Below, piece by piece: positions 54,125-62,678 of a stretch of 64,000 nucleotides of DNA (the stretch's first letter is position 1; the number at the start of each line of letters is the position of its first letter). The notes beneath the pieces were generated by a model. It was not told where the DNA came from, did no database searches, and saw nothing but the letters and a program-made list of their open reading frames with translations. The position numbers and the translations under genes were made by a program. Origin of the DNA: Caldovatus sediminis (lineage in GTDB: Bacteria; Pseudomonadota; Alphaproteobacteria; Acetobacterales; Acetobacteraceae); the NCBI RefSeq assembly GCF_014644455.1, contig NZ_BMKS01000017.1, positions 23,193 through 87,192 on the forward strand, in the 5' to 3' direction.

Positions 54125-54634
54125 GTGGACGGGATGGACCGGAAGCCGGTCGCGCCGCCGCGCGGGCCGATCGCGACGCTGGCCGGGCTGCTCGCCTTCG
54201 CCGGCGGCGCGGCGCTGCTCGGCGTCGCCTTCCTCACCTCCACATCGGTGCTGCTGCGCTGGCTCGCCGGCGGGCCGATCAAGGGCGACTTCGAACTGGT
54301 CTCGCTCGGTTCCGGGCTCGCGGTGCTCGGCTTCCTCGCCTACGGCACGCTGATGCGCGCCAACATCCTGGTGGACACCTTCACGACGCGGCTGCCGCGC
54401 CGGCTGAACCGCCTCGCGGACGCCTTCTGGATGCTGGTCTGGGCCGGCTGCATGGCGCTGCTCGCGGAGCGCATGGCGGTCGGCGCGGCGGAGGCGCTGG
54501 CGACCGGCACGCGCACCATCGGCCTGCTCGGCGTGCCGATCTGGTGGGCGATCGCGATCGGCGCCTTCTGCTTCGCCGCGACGGCGGCGGCCGCGGCGTA
54601 CTGGGTCGCGCGCTTCCTGCGGGACGAGGCCTGA
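54125..54634 (+). CDS. dctQ: TRAP transporter small permease DctQ
   Basis: A 169-residue membrane protein with four helices, the normal DctQ layout. ATLAGLLAFAGGAALLGVAF begins the first and a Trp-rich third helix (ADAFWMLVWAGCMALL) follows. It bridges DctM and the binding protein. The start is GTG 54125 or ATG 54134 (MDRKP). Its stop overlaps the DctM ATG (TGATG), so the permease subunits are translationally coupled. Confidence 0.9.
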   Translation: MDGMDRKPVAPPRGPIATLAGLLAFAGGAALLGVAFLTSTSVLLRWLAGGPIKGDFELVSLGSGLAVLGFLAYGTLMRANILVDTFTTRLPRRLNRLADAFWMLVWAGCMALLAERMAVGAAEALATGTRTIGLLGVPIWWAIAIGAFCFAATAAAAAYWVARFLRDEA

Positions 54635-55962
54635 TGGCGCCGGAGTTCGTCATCGCCGGCACCGGCTTCGCCGTGCTGCTCGGTCTGATCGCGATCCGCG
54701 CCCCGGTGGCGCTGGCGATGCTGGCGGTCGGCGCGGGCGGCTACTACCACATCGTCGGGCTCGACCCGCTGCTCAACTACCTCAAGACGACGCCCTTCTT
54801 CCTGTTCGCCAACTACACCCTCTCGATCATCCCGCTGTTCATCCTGATGGGCGCGCTGGCGGAGCGGGGCGGCCTGGCGCGCGACCTGTTCGCCGCGGCG
54901 AACGCGCTGGTCGGGCACCGGCGCGGCGGGATGGCGATGGGCGTGATCGTCGCCTGCGCCGGGTTCGGCGCGGTGTGCGGCTCCTCCGTCGCCACCACGG
55001 CGACCTTCGGGCGCGCGGCGCTGCCGGAGCTGCGGCGCTACGGCTACGAGCCGGGATTCGCGACGGGGACGATCGCGGTCGGCGGCACGCTCGGTATCCT
55101 GGTGCCGCCATCCGTCATCCTGGTCGTCTATGCGATCAGCACCGAGCAGAACATCGCCAAGCTGTTCATGGCGGCGCTGGTCCCGGCGCTGATCGCGGCC
55201 CTGTTCTACGTCCTCGCCATCGCGGTGCTGGTGCGCCGGCGGCCCTCGCTCGGCCCGCCGGTGCGCGGCGCGGTGCCGCCGGAGCAGCGGCGCGAGGCCC
55301 TCCTCAACGTCATCCCGGTGCTGGTGATCGGCGTCGTCGTGGTGGGCGGGATCTACGGCGGGATCTTCACGCCGACCGAGAGCGCGGCGGTCGGCTGCGC
55401 CGCGACCCTCGCGGTCGGCGTGCTGCGCGGCACGCTGCACGCGCGGCACGTGCGCGAGGCGCTGCTCGCCACCGCCGAGACGACGGCGATGATCTTCGCC
55501 ATCCTGCTCGGCGCGGAGGTGTTCAACGCCTTCCTCGCGCTCTCCCAGGCGCCCGACCTGCTCTCGGTCTGGATCGCCGGGATGGACTGGCCGCCCTACG
55601 CGGTGCTCGCGGCGCTGCTGTTCGCCTACATCCTGCTCGGCGCGGTGATGGACGAGCTGGCGATGATCCTGCTGACGCTGCCGGTGTTCTTCCCGGTGGT
55701 GACCGCGCTCGACTTCGGCCTCGCGGGACAGGAGGAGACGGCGATCTGGTTCGGCATCCTGGTGCTGATCGTGGTCGGCATCGGGCTGACGGCGCCGCCG
55801 ATCGGGCTCAACGTCTTCGTGGTCAGCGGCCTTGCGCGGGACGTGCCGATCGCGCGGACCTACCGCGGCGTGCTGCCCTTCCTGGCGATGGACCTGGTGC
55901 GGCTGGCGCTCTGCGTCGCCTTCCCGGCGCTCAGCCTCTGGCTGGTGCGCCTGCTGACCTGA
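54634..55962 (+). CDS. dctM: TRAP transporter large permease DctM
   Basis: A 442-residue, 12-helix permease subunit with DctM motifs CAGFGAVCGSSVATTATFG, TGTIAVGGTLGILVPPSVIL (in parts), GGIYGGIFTPTESAAVG and the C-terminal GLTAPPIGLNVFVVSG. It couples substrate uptake to a cation gradient. It is the last gene of the dgoK-dgoA-dctPQM cluster; the next gene is convergent, 70 bp away. Confidence 0.94.
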   Translation: MAPEFVIAGTGFAVLLGLIAIRAPVALAMLAVGAGGYYHIVGLDPLLNYLKTTPFFLFANYTLSIIPLFILMGALAERGGLARDLFAAANALVGHRRGGMAMGVIVACAGFGAVCGSSVATTATFGRAALPELRRYGYEPGFATGTIAVGGTLGILVPPSVILVVYAISTEQNIAKLFMAALVPALIAALFYVLAIAVLVRRRPSLGPPVRGAVPPEQRREALLNVIPVLVIGVVVVGGIYGGIFTPTESAAVGCAATLAVGVLRGTLHARHVREALLATAETTAMIFAILLGAEVFNAFLALSQAPDLLSVWIAGMDWPPYAVLAALLFAYILLGAVMDELAMILLTLPVFFPVVTALDFGLAGQEETAIWFGILVLIVVGIGLTAPPIGLNVFVVSGLARDVPIARTYRGVLPFLAMDLVRLALCVAFPALSLWLVRLLT

Positions 55963-56031
55963 GGCCCGGGGTGCCCGGCGACGGCCCGGCGCGGCGCCCC
56001 GGCCGCGGCGCCGCAGTGGGCGGCGGCCGCC

Positions 56032-56937
56032 TTACCCCGCCGCGCGCGCATCGAGCCAGGCGAGCAATGCCGGCTCGAAGCGGTGCAGGCCCTTGTAGCG
56101 CCGCATCTCCGGCGGCAGGGCGCGTACCGCGGCGGCGAGGCGGGCGGCCTCGCCCGGCTCCGCCGCGACCGCGGCGAGCGGCGCGACATGGGTGCGGATG
56201 CCGAAGGCGACGGCGCGGCTCTCCGGCAGCAGGCGGAAGGTCTGGCGCTCGACGCGCAGGAACAGGCGGTCGCCGGCGTCGCGGGGCGTGACGGCGCAGA
56301 GCGTGTCGCCGCCGCCCCCGGGCTGGAAGAGCGTCGGGTCGTCGTGCACGGCCCAGTTGAAGCGCAGGGCGAGGCGACCCGGAGCCAGTGCCGCGAGGAA
56401 CCGGTCCACCGGCCGCGCCAGGCGCTCGGCGTAGAGCGGCACCGGCCCGTGCACCGCGGCGAGCGGCGCGCCGAGCTTGTCGCGGAGCCGCCAGCGGCTG
56501 GGAAAGCAGAGCACCGCGGCGATCAGGCGCGGCCCTTCGGCATCGGGCCTCAGGAGGCAGAAATCCTCCTGCACGAGGTGGCCGAGGGTCGCGAGGGCCT
56601 CCTCCGCCTCCGTCGCATCGCGGGGCAGCGGCCAGGTTTCGCCGGCGAGGCGGTTCTCCACCCGGCCGCCCGCGAGGCGGAACCGCTCCGGATGGTGCGC
56701 GGCGAGGTTGGCGGCGAGGCAGGCCAGCAGCTCCCGGGCCGCCGCTCCGCTGCCGGGCAGGGCGGCGAGCACCTCGGTCCGCCGCTCGGCGAGGAGGGCG
56801 CGGCGCAGCGCGAGCTGGGCGGGGTAGCCGGCGTCGATCTCGATCCACTCCGCCTCGGGGACGGCGGTGAGGCCCATGGCCATGCGGAAGGGGCCGGGGG
56901 CGTAGGGCAGGTGGAGCCTGGGGGGCGGAAGCGTCAT
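56032..56937 (-). CDS. DUF3445 / haem-dependent oxidative N-demethylase-like protein
   Basis: A 301-residue protein beginning MTLPPPRLHLPYAPGPFRMA with blocks WIEIDAGYPAQLALRRALL, HLVQEDFCLLRP, AAVLCFPSRWRLRDKLG, HGPVPLYAERLARPVDRFL and FGIRTHVAPL. These match the DUF3445 family, some of whose members are reported as haem-dependent oxidative N-demethylases (haem bound through a PAS-like fold). It is head-to-head with an FAD amine oxidase-like gene, suggesting joint use of N-methylated amines. The start at ATG 56937 is preferred; the longer frame is an unconserved leader. Confidence 0.85.
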   Translation of the reverse strand: MTLPPPRLHLPYAPGPFRMAMGLTAVPEAEWIEIDAGYPAQLALRRALLAERRTEVLAALPGSGAAARELLACLAANLAAHHPERFRLAGGRVENRLAGETWPLPRDATEAEEALATLGHLVQEDFCLLRPDAEGPRLIAAVLCFPSRWRLRDKLGAPLAAVHGPVPLYAERLARPVDRFLAALAPGRLALRFNWAVHDDPTLFQPGGGGDTLCAVTPRDAGDRLFLRVERQTFRLLPESRAVAFGIRTHVAPLAAVAAEPGEAARLAAAVRALPPEMRRYKGLHRFEPALLAWLDARAAG

Positions 56938-57088
56938 GCCGGTGGCACCGGGCGTGGCAGGGGTGGCAAGGTCGGCGCAGGAGCGCCTTCGGCGGGTCGC
57001 AGGGCAGCCGGAGCCACGGTGCGTGCCTGGCCGGCGCTGCACAACCCTCGCCGCTTGCCCGTCCGGCGATCGGCCCGCGGGGACCGGG

Positions 57089-57116
57089 GCACGCGCCATG
57101 CGCGACGGGCGCGTGC
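57089..57116. promoter_or_regulatory. 9-bp inverted repeat between divergent demethylase and oxidase genes
   Basis: GCACGCGCC (57089-57097) and GGCGCGTGC (57108-57116) are perfect inverted copies separated by 10 bp, centred 165 bp from the DUF3445 start and 60 bp from the oxidase start. It could be an operator for both promoters or a transcribed hairpin. In this base composition chance is not excluded. Confidence 0.4.
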
Positions 57117-57162
57117 GCACGATGGTTCACAGCCGGCGCGTCCCGCCCCATCGTGTGCAGCC

Positions 57163-58353
57163 ATGCCTCCTCCCTCCGCTCCCACCGCCCTCGTGCTCGG
57201 CGCCGGGATCATGGGCCTCTCCGCCGCCTGGGGACTGGCGCGGGCGGGGTTCGCCGTGCGCGTCCTCGACCAGGCCTACGCGCCCAACCCGCGCGGCGCC
57301 TCGGTGGACCATCACCGGCTGATCCGCCACGCCTACGGCGCGCGGCTCGGCTACATGCGCATGGTGGACGCGGCCTACGCCGCCTGGGACCTGCTCTGGG
57401 AGGAGCTCGGCGAGCGCCTGCACGTGCCGACCGGCGTGGTGGCGATGGCCGAGGCGCCGGGCGCCGGCTGGATCGCCGAGAGCCGCGCGGCGCTGCGCGG
57501 CGACGGGCGCGAGGTCACCGACCTGGCGCCCGGGGCGCTCGCCGCGCGCCTGCCGATGCTCGCGACCGAGGGCATCGCGGATGCCTTCCACCTCGCGCCC
57601 GGCGGGGTGCTGCTGGCGCGGCGGATCGTCGCCGCGCTCGCCGCGCGGCTGCACCGGCGCGGCGTCGTCTTCGAGCGGGGCCGCGCCGTGCGGCTGCATT
57701 CGGACGTCCCCGCGGTGGAGCTGTTCGACGGGTCCGACCGCGTGGCCGATGTGCTGGTCGTCGCCGCCGGCCCCTGGGCGCCGCGCCTGCTGCCGGAGGC
57801 GCTGGCGGCGGGGCGCGGCGTGACGCCCTCGCGGCAGGTGGTGGTGATGCTGGAGCCGCCGGCGCGCCACCGCGCGGCGTGGGAGGCGGCGCCGATGCTG
57901 CTGCTGCGCCTGACCGGGGAGGGCAGGGGCCTCTACGTCGTGCCGCCGGTGGCGGGCACGCCGCTCAAGATCGGCGACCACCGCTTCTCGCTGGCCGGCG
58001 ATCCGGAGGCCGATCCGCGCGAGGCGACGGCCGCGGAAGCCGAGGCGGTGCTGGCCCTGGCCCGCGCCCGGCTGCGCGACGCCGCCGACTACCGGGTGCT
58101 CGAGGCGCGCGCCTGCTACTACGACGTCGCGCCCGAGGAGCGCTTCGTGCTCGAGCCCCTCACGCCGCGCTGCTTCGTGATGTCCGGCTTCAGCGGCCAC
58201 GGGTTCAAATTCGGCCCGCTGCTCGGGCTGGCGCTGGCCCGCGCCGCGTGCGATGGCGCGCTCGCCGCGGGGCTTCCGGCCTGGGCGGCCGGCGAGGCGC
58301 CCCCGCCGCCCGGCCTGCTCGCCGATCTCGCAGGGGAGACCGACGCCGCATGA
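57163..58353 (+). CDS. FAD-dependent amine/amino-acid oxidase (DAO/sarcosine oxidase type)
   Basis: A 396-residue flavoenzyme. The Rossmann motif VLGAGIMGLSAAWGLARAG is at 11-29 and RGASVDHHRLIRHAY carries the covalent or His-rich FAD-pocket region of monomeric sarcosine oxidase relatives. The C-terminal blocks are ACYYDVAPEERFVL and VMSGFSGHGFKFGPLLG, the latter a hallmark of the MSOX/SolA group. It probably oxidises an N-methylated amino acid. ATG 57163 is chosen for the short lead into the FAD motif. Its stop overlaps the next start (ATGA). Confidence 0.88.
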   Translation: MPPPSAPTALVLGAGIMGLSAAWGLARAGFAVRVLDQAYAPNPRGASVDHHRLIRHAYGARLGYMRMVDAAYAAWDLLWEELGERLHVPTGVVAMAEAPGAGWIAESRAALRGDGREVTDLAPGALAARLPMLATEGIADAFHLAPGGVLLARRIVAALAARLHRRGVVFERGRAVRLHSDVPAVELFDGSDRVADVLVVAAGPWAPRLLPEALAAGRGVTPSRQVVVMLEPPARHRAAWEAAPMLLLRLTGEGRGLYVVPPVAGTPLKIGDHRFSLAGDPEADPREATAAEAEAVLALARARLRDAADYRVLEARACYYDVAPEERFVLEPLTPRCFVMSGFSGHGFKFGPLLGLALARAACDGALAAGLPAWAAGEAPPPPGLLADLAGETDAA

Positions 58354-60008
58354 CCGCCGTTGCCACGACCACCGCCGCGGAGGACCTCGCCTTCGGCCTG
58401 ACGCGCGTCGTCGGGCTGCCGGCGCTGACGGAGGCCGCCGGCGCGCCGCTCTCCGCCGAGGACATCGCCGCCATCGTCGCGGAGGCGGACCGCTTCGCGC
58501 GCGAGAAGGTCGCGCCGGGCTGGCAGGAGGCCGACCGCCACGGCGCGGTCTACGAGAACGGCGTGGTGCGCACCCCGTCGCACTATCCCGGCCTCTACCG
58601 CGACTGGATCGAGGGCGGCTGGCAGTCCCTGGCGGCGCCGGCGGAACTGCACGGCGTCGCGCTCGGCGGCCAGGGCCTGCCGGGCGCGCTGTGGAACGCG
58701 GTGCAGGAGCTGGTGCTGGCGGCCGACGCCTCCTTCGCCCTCGGCCCGCTGCTCACCGCAGGGGCCATAGACCTGCTCTGCCACCACGCGACGCCGGCGC
58801 AGGCCGCGGCCTGGCTGCCGCCGATGATCGCGGCGCGCTGGTCCGGCGCGATGTGCCTGACCGAGCCGCAGGCGGGCTCCGACCTCGGCGCGCTGCGGAC
58901 GCGGGCGGTGCCGCGCGGCGACGGGACCTACGCGGTGACGGGGCAGAAGATCTTCATCACCTGGGGCGAGCAGGACTGCTCGGAGAACACGCTCTACCTG
59001 ATCCTCGCGCGGCTGCCGGACGCGCCGCCGGGCTCGCGCGGCATCTCGCTGTTCGGGGCGCCGAAATTCCTGCCGGACGGGCGGCGCAACGGCATCCGCT
59101 GCGGCGGGATCGAGCGCAAGATGGGCATCCACGCCTCGCCCACCTGCGTGATGCTGTTCGAGGAGGCGGAGGCGGAGCTGGTCGGGCAGCCGCACCGCGG
59201 CCTGCCGGCGATGTTCGCGATGATGAACAACGCGCGCCTCGCGGTCGGCGTGCAGGGCGTGGCGCACGGGGCGCGGGCGCTGGCGCTGGCCGAGGCCTAC
59301 GCGGCGCAGCGCGTGCAGTTCGGCACGCCGATCGCGCGCCTGCCGGACGTGGCGCGGATGCTCGCCGAGATGCGCGCGACGACGCTCGCCGGGCGGCTGC
59401 TGGCGCTGGAGGCCTCGGCGGCGGGGGACCGCGCGCGGCTGCTCGGCGATGCGGGGGCGGAGGCGCGCCTCGCGCTGCTGACGCCGATCGTCAAGGCCTG
59501 GTGCACGGAGCGGGGCGTGGAGAACGCCTCGCTCGGCATCCAGGTGCATGGCGGGATGGGGTTCGTCGAGGAGGCCGGCGCCGCCCAGGTGCTGCGGGAT
59601 GCGCGGATCGCGCCGATCTACGAGGGCACCAACGGCATCCAGGCGATCGACCTCGTCAGCCGCAAGCTGGCGCGCGACGAGGGCGCGGCGATGCGCGCGC
59701 TGATCGCGGAGGCGCGCGGGCTCGATGCGCGGCTCGACGCGGCTCTGGAGGGCTTCGCGCGGGCGACGGAGGCGGTGCTCGCGGCGCAGGCGCGCAGCGC
59801 CGACGAGGCGCAGGCGAGCGCGGCGGCCTATCTCGACGCCGCCGGCTGGGTGTTCGGCGGCTGGATGCTGGCGCGGGCGCGGGCGGCGGATGCGGCGCGC
59901 TACGGCGCGCTGGCGGAGTTCTACCTGCGCCGCCTGCTGCCGCGCGCGGCGGCGCGCGGCGCGGAGATCGAGGAGGGCGGGGCGGTGCTGGCGCTCCTCG
60001 CCGGGTAG
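58350..60008 (+). CDS. acyl-CoA dehydrogenase with C-terminal extension
   Basis: A 552-residue flavoprotein of the long acyl-CoA dehydrogenase type. It has MCLTEPQAGSDLGALRTRAV, KIFITWGEQD, GIERKMGIHASPTCVM and QVHGGMGFVEEAGAAQ, with the catalytic base Glu in PIYEGTNGIQAIDL. The last 90 or so residues form the additional helical domain of this subclass. It reduces ETF, which feeds the ETF-QO encoded at 17125. It is coupled to the amine oxidase gene by an ATGA overlap, an unusual pairing that may mean a joint degradative pathway. Substrate unknown. Confidence 0.93.
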   Translation: MTAVATTTAAEDLAFGLTRVVGLPALTEAAGAPLSAEDIAAIVAEADRFAREKVAPGWQEADRHGAVYENGVVRTPSHYPGLYRDWIEGGWQSLAAPAELHGVALGGQGLPGALWNAVQELVLAADASFALGPLLTAGAIDLLCHHATPAQAAAWLPPMIAARWSGAMCLTEPQAGSDLGALRTRAVPRGDGTYAVTGQKIFITWGEQDCSENTLYLILARLPDAPPGSRGISLFGAPKFLPDGRRNGIRCGGIERKMGIHASPTCVMLFEEAEAELVGQPHRGLPAMFAMMNNARLAVGVQGVAHGARALALAEAYAAQRVQFGTPIARLPDVARMLAEMRATTLAGRLLALEASAAGDRARLLGDAGAEARLALLTPIVKAWCTERGVENASLGIQVHGGMGFVEEAGAAQVLRDARIAPIYEGTNGIQAIDLVSRKLARDEGAAMRALIAEARGLDARLDAALEGFARATEAVLAAQARSADEAQASAAAYLDAAGWVFGGWMLARARAADAARYGALAEFYLRRLLPRAAARGAEIEEGGAVLALLAG

Positions 60009-60020
60009 GGGCGGCCGCGC

Positions 60021-60494
60021 TCAGACCGGCACCTCGCCGGGCGGCTTCAGCGTCGCGAGCACGAAGGAGGAGCGCGTCTCCTTCACGCCGGGCATGCGCA
60101 GCAGCGCCTTCAGCGCGAACTCGGCGTAGGCCTCGAAGTCCGCGGCCAGCACGTGGAGCAGGTAGTCCATCTCGCCGCTCATCGCATAGGCGGCGAGCAC
60201 CTCCGGCCGCGCGGCGAGGGCCCGCTGGAAGGCCTGCACCGCCTCCTCGGCGTGCGAGGAGAGGGTGACCAGCACGAAGGCCTGCAGCGGCAGGCCGATG
60301 CGCGCGGGGTTCACGACCGCGGCGTAGCGGGTGATGACGCCGGCCTCCTCCAGCCGCCGCACGCGGCGCTGGCAGGGGGTGGGGGAGAGCCCGACCTGCT
60401 CGGCGAGGGCGACGATGGGCAGCCGCCCGTCGCGCTGGAGGGCGCGCAGGATGCGGCGGTCGGCCGCGTCCAGGCCGGTGGTGGATTTCGCCAT
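60021..60494 (-). CDS. Lrp/AsnC family transcriptional regulator
   Basis: A 157-residue regulator with an N-terminal winged helix (LDAADRRILRALQRDGRLPI, then LAEQVGLSPTPCQRRVRRLE) and a C-terminal RAM ligand-binding domain (AFVLVTLSSHAEEAVQ, YAMSGEMDYLLHV). It is divergent from phhA-hppD across 133 bp and is therefore the likely controller of phenylalanine/tyrosine degradation, responding to an aromatic amino acid. It is convergent with the acyl-CoA dehydrogenase, whose stop is 12 bp away. Confidence 0.93.
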   Translation of the reverse strand: MAKSTTGLDAADRRILRALQRDGRLPIVALAEQVGLSPTPCQRRVRRLEEAGVITRYAAVVNPARIGLPLQAFVLVTLSSHAEEAVQAFQRALAARPEVLAAYAMSGEMDYLLHVLAADFEAYAEFALKALLRMPGVKETRSSFVLATLKPPGEVPV

Positions 60495-60506
60495 GGAAAG
60501 GCCCTC

Positions 60507-60519
60507 GAATAGTGGATTC
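60507..60519. promoter_or_regulatory. candidate Lrp/AsnC operator GAAT-N5-ATTC
   Basis: GAATAGTGGATTC (60507-60519) is a dyad with 4-bp arms and a 5-bp centre, 13 bp upstream of the regulator's start and about 110 bp upstream of phhA. Its size and symmetry resemble Lrp/AsnC half-site pairs, and its position suggests autoregulation. Confidence 0.35.
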
Positions 60520-60627
60520 CGGCCAGTCTAGCCCGCACGGGCGGTCAAATCGCGGTCTTTCGCTCCGCCACCCGGCCTAGGGTCCGCGCGTTTCTTGGCC
60601 GAAGAAGGACGGGGAGGCTGTCCGGCC

Positions 60628-61479
60628 ATGGGAACCTCGACCGCAGAAGGACTGCCGAGGACGCTCCGCGGCAACTACGCCGCTGCGCGCCCCGACTACA
60701 CCCTGCCGCAGGAGATGGCCGACTACGCGGAGGCCGACCATGCGACCTGGCGCACCCTCTACGCGCGCCAGTCCGCGCTGCTGCCGCGCCACGCCGCGCG
60801 CGCCTTCCGCGAGGGCCTCGCGCGGCTCGACTGCGCCGGCGGCGTGCCGGACTTCGCGCGCGCCTCCACGCGGCTGCGCGAGGCGACGGGCTGGTCGCTC
60901 GTCGCCGTGCCCGGGCTGATCCCGGACGGCGCGTTCTTCGGGCACCTCGCGGCGCGCCGCTTCCCCGTCACCAACTGGATCCGCAGGCCCGCGGAGCTCG
61001 ACTACATCGTCGAGCCGGACGTGTTCCACGACTTCTTCGGCCACGTCCCGGCGCTGATGCAGCCCGATTTCGCCCGCTTCATGGAGGCCTACGGCCGCAT
61101 GGGCGAACGGGCGCTCGCGATCGGCGCGCTGCGCCCGCTCGCGCGGCTCTACTGGTTCATGGTGGAGTTCGGCCTGCTCTGCGAGGACGGCGAGATCCGC
61201 GCCTACGGCGCCGGCATCATGTCCTCGCGCGCCGAGCTGCTGCACGCCACCATCGGCGAGAAGCCGCGCCGCCTGCGCTTCGACCTCTGGCGCGTGCTGC
61301 GCAGCGAGTACTTCATAGACGACCTGCAGCCGACCTACTTCGTCCTCGACGACCACGCCGAGCTGTTCGCCGCCGCCGGGCGCGTGCCGGCGATGCTCGA
61401 GGCCGCGCGCGACGCCGAGCCGATCCCGCCCGGCGGCGCCGAGCCTGCCGACGTCGAGGTGCCGCTCCGCGAGCATTGA
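60628..61479 (+). CDS. phhA: phenylalanine 4-monooxygenase
   Basis: A 283-residue, single-domain bacterial phenylalanine hydroxylase that converts Phe to Tyr with tetrahydropterin and non-haem iron. The iron triad is visible as the two His of VFHDFFGHVP and the Glu of WFMVEFGLLCED. TLPQEMADYAEADHATWRTL (N-terminal) and SGA-like YGAGIMSSRAELLHA are also family blocks. ATG 60628 has GGGGAGG upstream, while the TTG at 60595 is unlikely. hppD follows after 15 bp, so the pair runs Phe to Tyr (then, after transamination) to homogentisate. Confidence 0.95.
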   Translation: MGTSTAEGLPRTLRGNYAAARPDYTLPQEMADYAEADHATWRTLYARQSALLPRHAARAFREGLARLDCAGGVPDFARASTRLREATGWSLVAVPGLIPDGAFFGHLAARRFPVTNWIRRPAELDYIVEPDVFHDFFGHVPALMQPDFARFMEAYGRMGERALAIGALRPLARLYWFMVEFGLLCEDGEIRAYGAGIMSSRAELLHATIGEKPRRLRFDLWRVLRSEYFIDDLQPTYFVLDDHAELFAAAGRVPAMLEAARDAEPIPPGGAEPADVEVPLREH

Positions 61480-61494
61480 GGGAGGACCGCCGCG

Positions 61495-62604
61495 ATGGAC
61501 ATCCCGCCCGACCGCTCCGCCTGCGCCGGCCGGATCGGCGAGGCCAACCCGATGGGGACCGACGGTTTCGAGTTCGTCGAGTTCACTGGGCCCGACATCC
61601 CCTACCTCGAGGACCTGTTCGCGCGCCTCGGCTTCGCCGCCGTGGCGCGGCACCGTTCCAAGGACGTCACGCTGTGGCGCCAGGGGGACATCAATTTCAT
61701 CCTGAACGCCGAGCCTGAGAGCTTCGCCCAGGCCTTCGCCCGCGTGCACGGCCCCTCCGTCTGCGCCATCGCCTTCCGCGTGGCGGACGCGAGGCACGCC
61801 CATGAGCGCGCCGTCTCGCTCGGCGCCAGGCCGGTGCAGGGCAAGGTCGGGCCGATGGAGCTGAACATCCCGGCGATCGAGGGCATCGGCGGCTCGCTGA
61901 TCTACCTCGTGGACCGCTACGGTCCGCGCGGCAGCATCTACGATGTGGACTTCCGCTGGCTGGGCGAGCCGGATCCGCATCCCACGGGCCGCGGCCTGAC
62001 GGTGATCGACCACCTGACGCACAACGTCCACCGCGGCCGCATGGACGCCTGGGCGCAGTTCTACGAGAGGCTCTTCAACTTCCGCCAGATCCGCTACTTC
62101 GACATCGAGGGCAGGCTGACCGGGCTGCGCTCGCGCGCCATGGCCTCGCCCTGCGGGATGATCCGCATCCCGATCAACGAGAGCGCGGACGACAGGAGCC
62201 AGATCGAGGAGTTCCTGCGCGCCTACCGCGGCGAGGGCATCCAGCACATCGCCCTCGGCACGGACGACATCTTCGCCAGCGTCGAGGCGATGCGCGAGGC
62301 GGGCGTGGCGTTCATGGACACGCCCGACACCTACTACGAGCTGCTGCCGAAGCGCCTTCCCGACACCGGCGAGGACCTCGGGCGGCTGCGCCGCAACCGC
62401 ATCCTGATGGACGGCGCGCCGACGCCGGAGGGCGGGCGGCTGCTGCAGATCTTCACCGGCACCGTGATCGGCCCGATCTTCTTCGAGCTGATCCAGCGCA
62501 AGGGCGACCAGGGCTTCGGCGAGGGCAATTTCCGCGCCCTGTTCGAGAGCATCGAGCTCGACCAGATCCGCCGCGGCGTGCTGAGGCCGGCCGCCGCCGG
62601 GTAG
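61495..62604 (+). CDS. hppD: 4-hydroxyphenylpyruvate dioxygenase
   Basis: A 369-residue two-VOC-domain enzyme that makes homogentisate. The iron ligands are His in VIDHLTHNVHRG, His in GIQHIALGTDD and Glu in IFFELIQRKGD, and the active-site-lid C-terminus GFGEGNFRALFESIE is complete. It starts with MDIPPDRSACAGRIGEANPM after GGGAGGA. It is co-transcribed with phhA. The later enzymes (homogentisate dioxygenase and so on) are not in the window. Confidence 0.96.
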   Translation: MDIPPDRSACAGRIGEANPMGTDGFEFVEFTGPDIPYLEDLFARLGFAAVARHRSKDVTLWRQGDINFILNAEPESFAQAFARVHGPSVCAIAFRVADARHAHERAVSLGARPVQGKVGPMELNIPAIEGIGGSLIYLVDRYGPRGSIYDVDFRWLGEPDPHPTGRGLTVIDHLTHNVHRGRMDAWAQFYERLFNFRQIRYFDIEGRLTGLRSRAMASPCGMIRIPINESADDRSQIEEFLRAYRGEGIQHIALGTDDIFASVEAMREAGVAFMDTPDTYYELLPKRLPDTGEDLGRLRRNRILMDGAPTPEGGRLLQIFTGTVIGPIFFELIQRKGDQGFGEGNFRALFESIELDQIRRGVLRPAAAG

Positions 62605-62678
62605 CGCAGCCGGCGGGGGCGCGGAGGGCGCCGGCCCGGCCGTTTGGCGTCGAGGGGCCGGTGCCTTACCCTGCCCCC

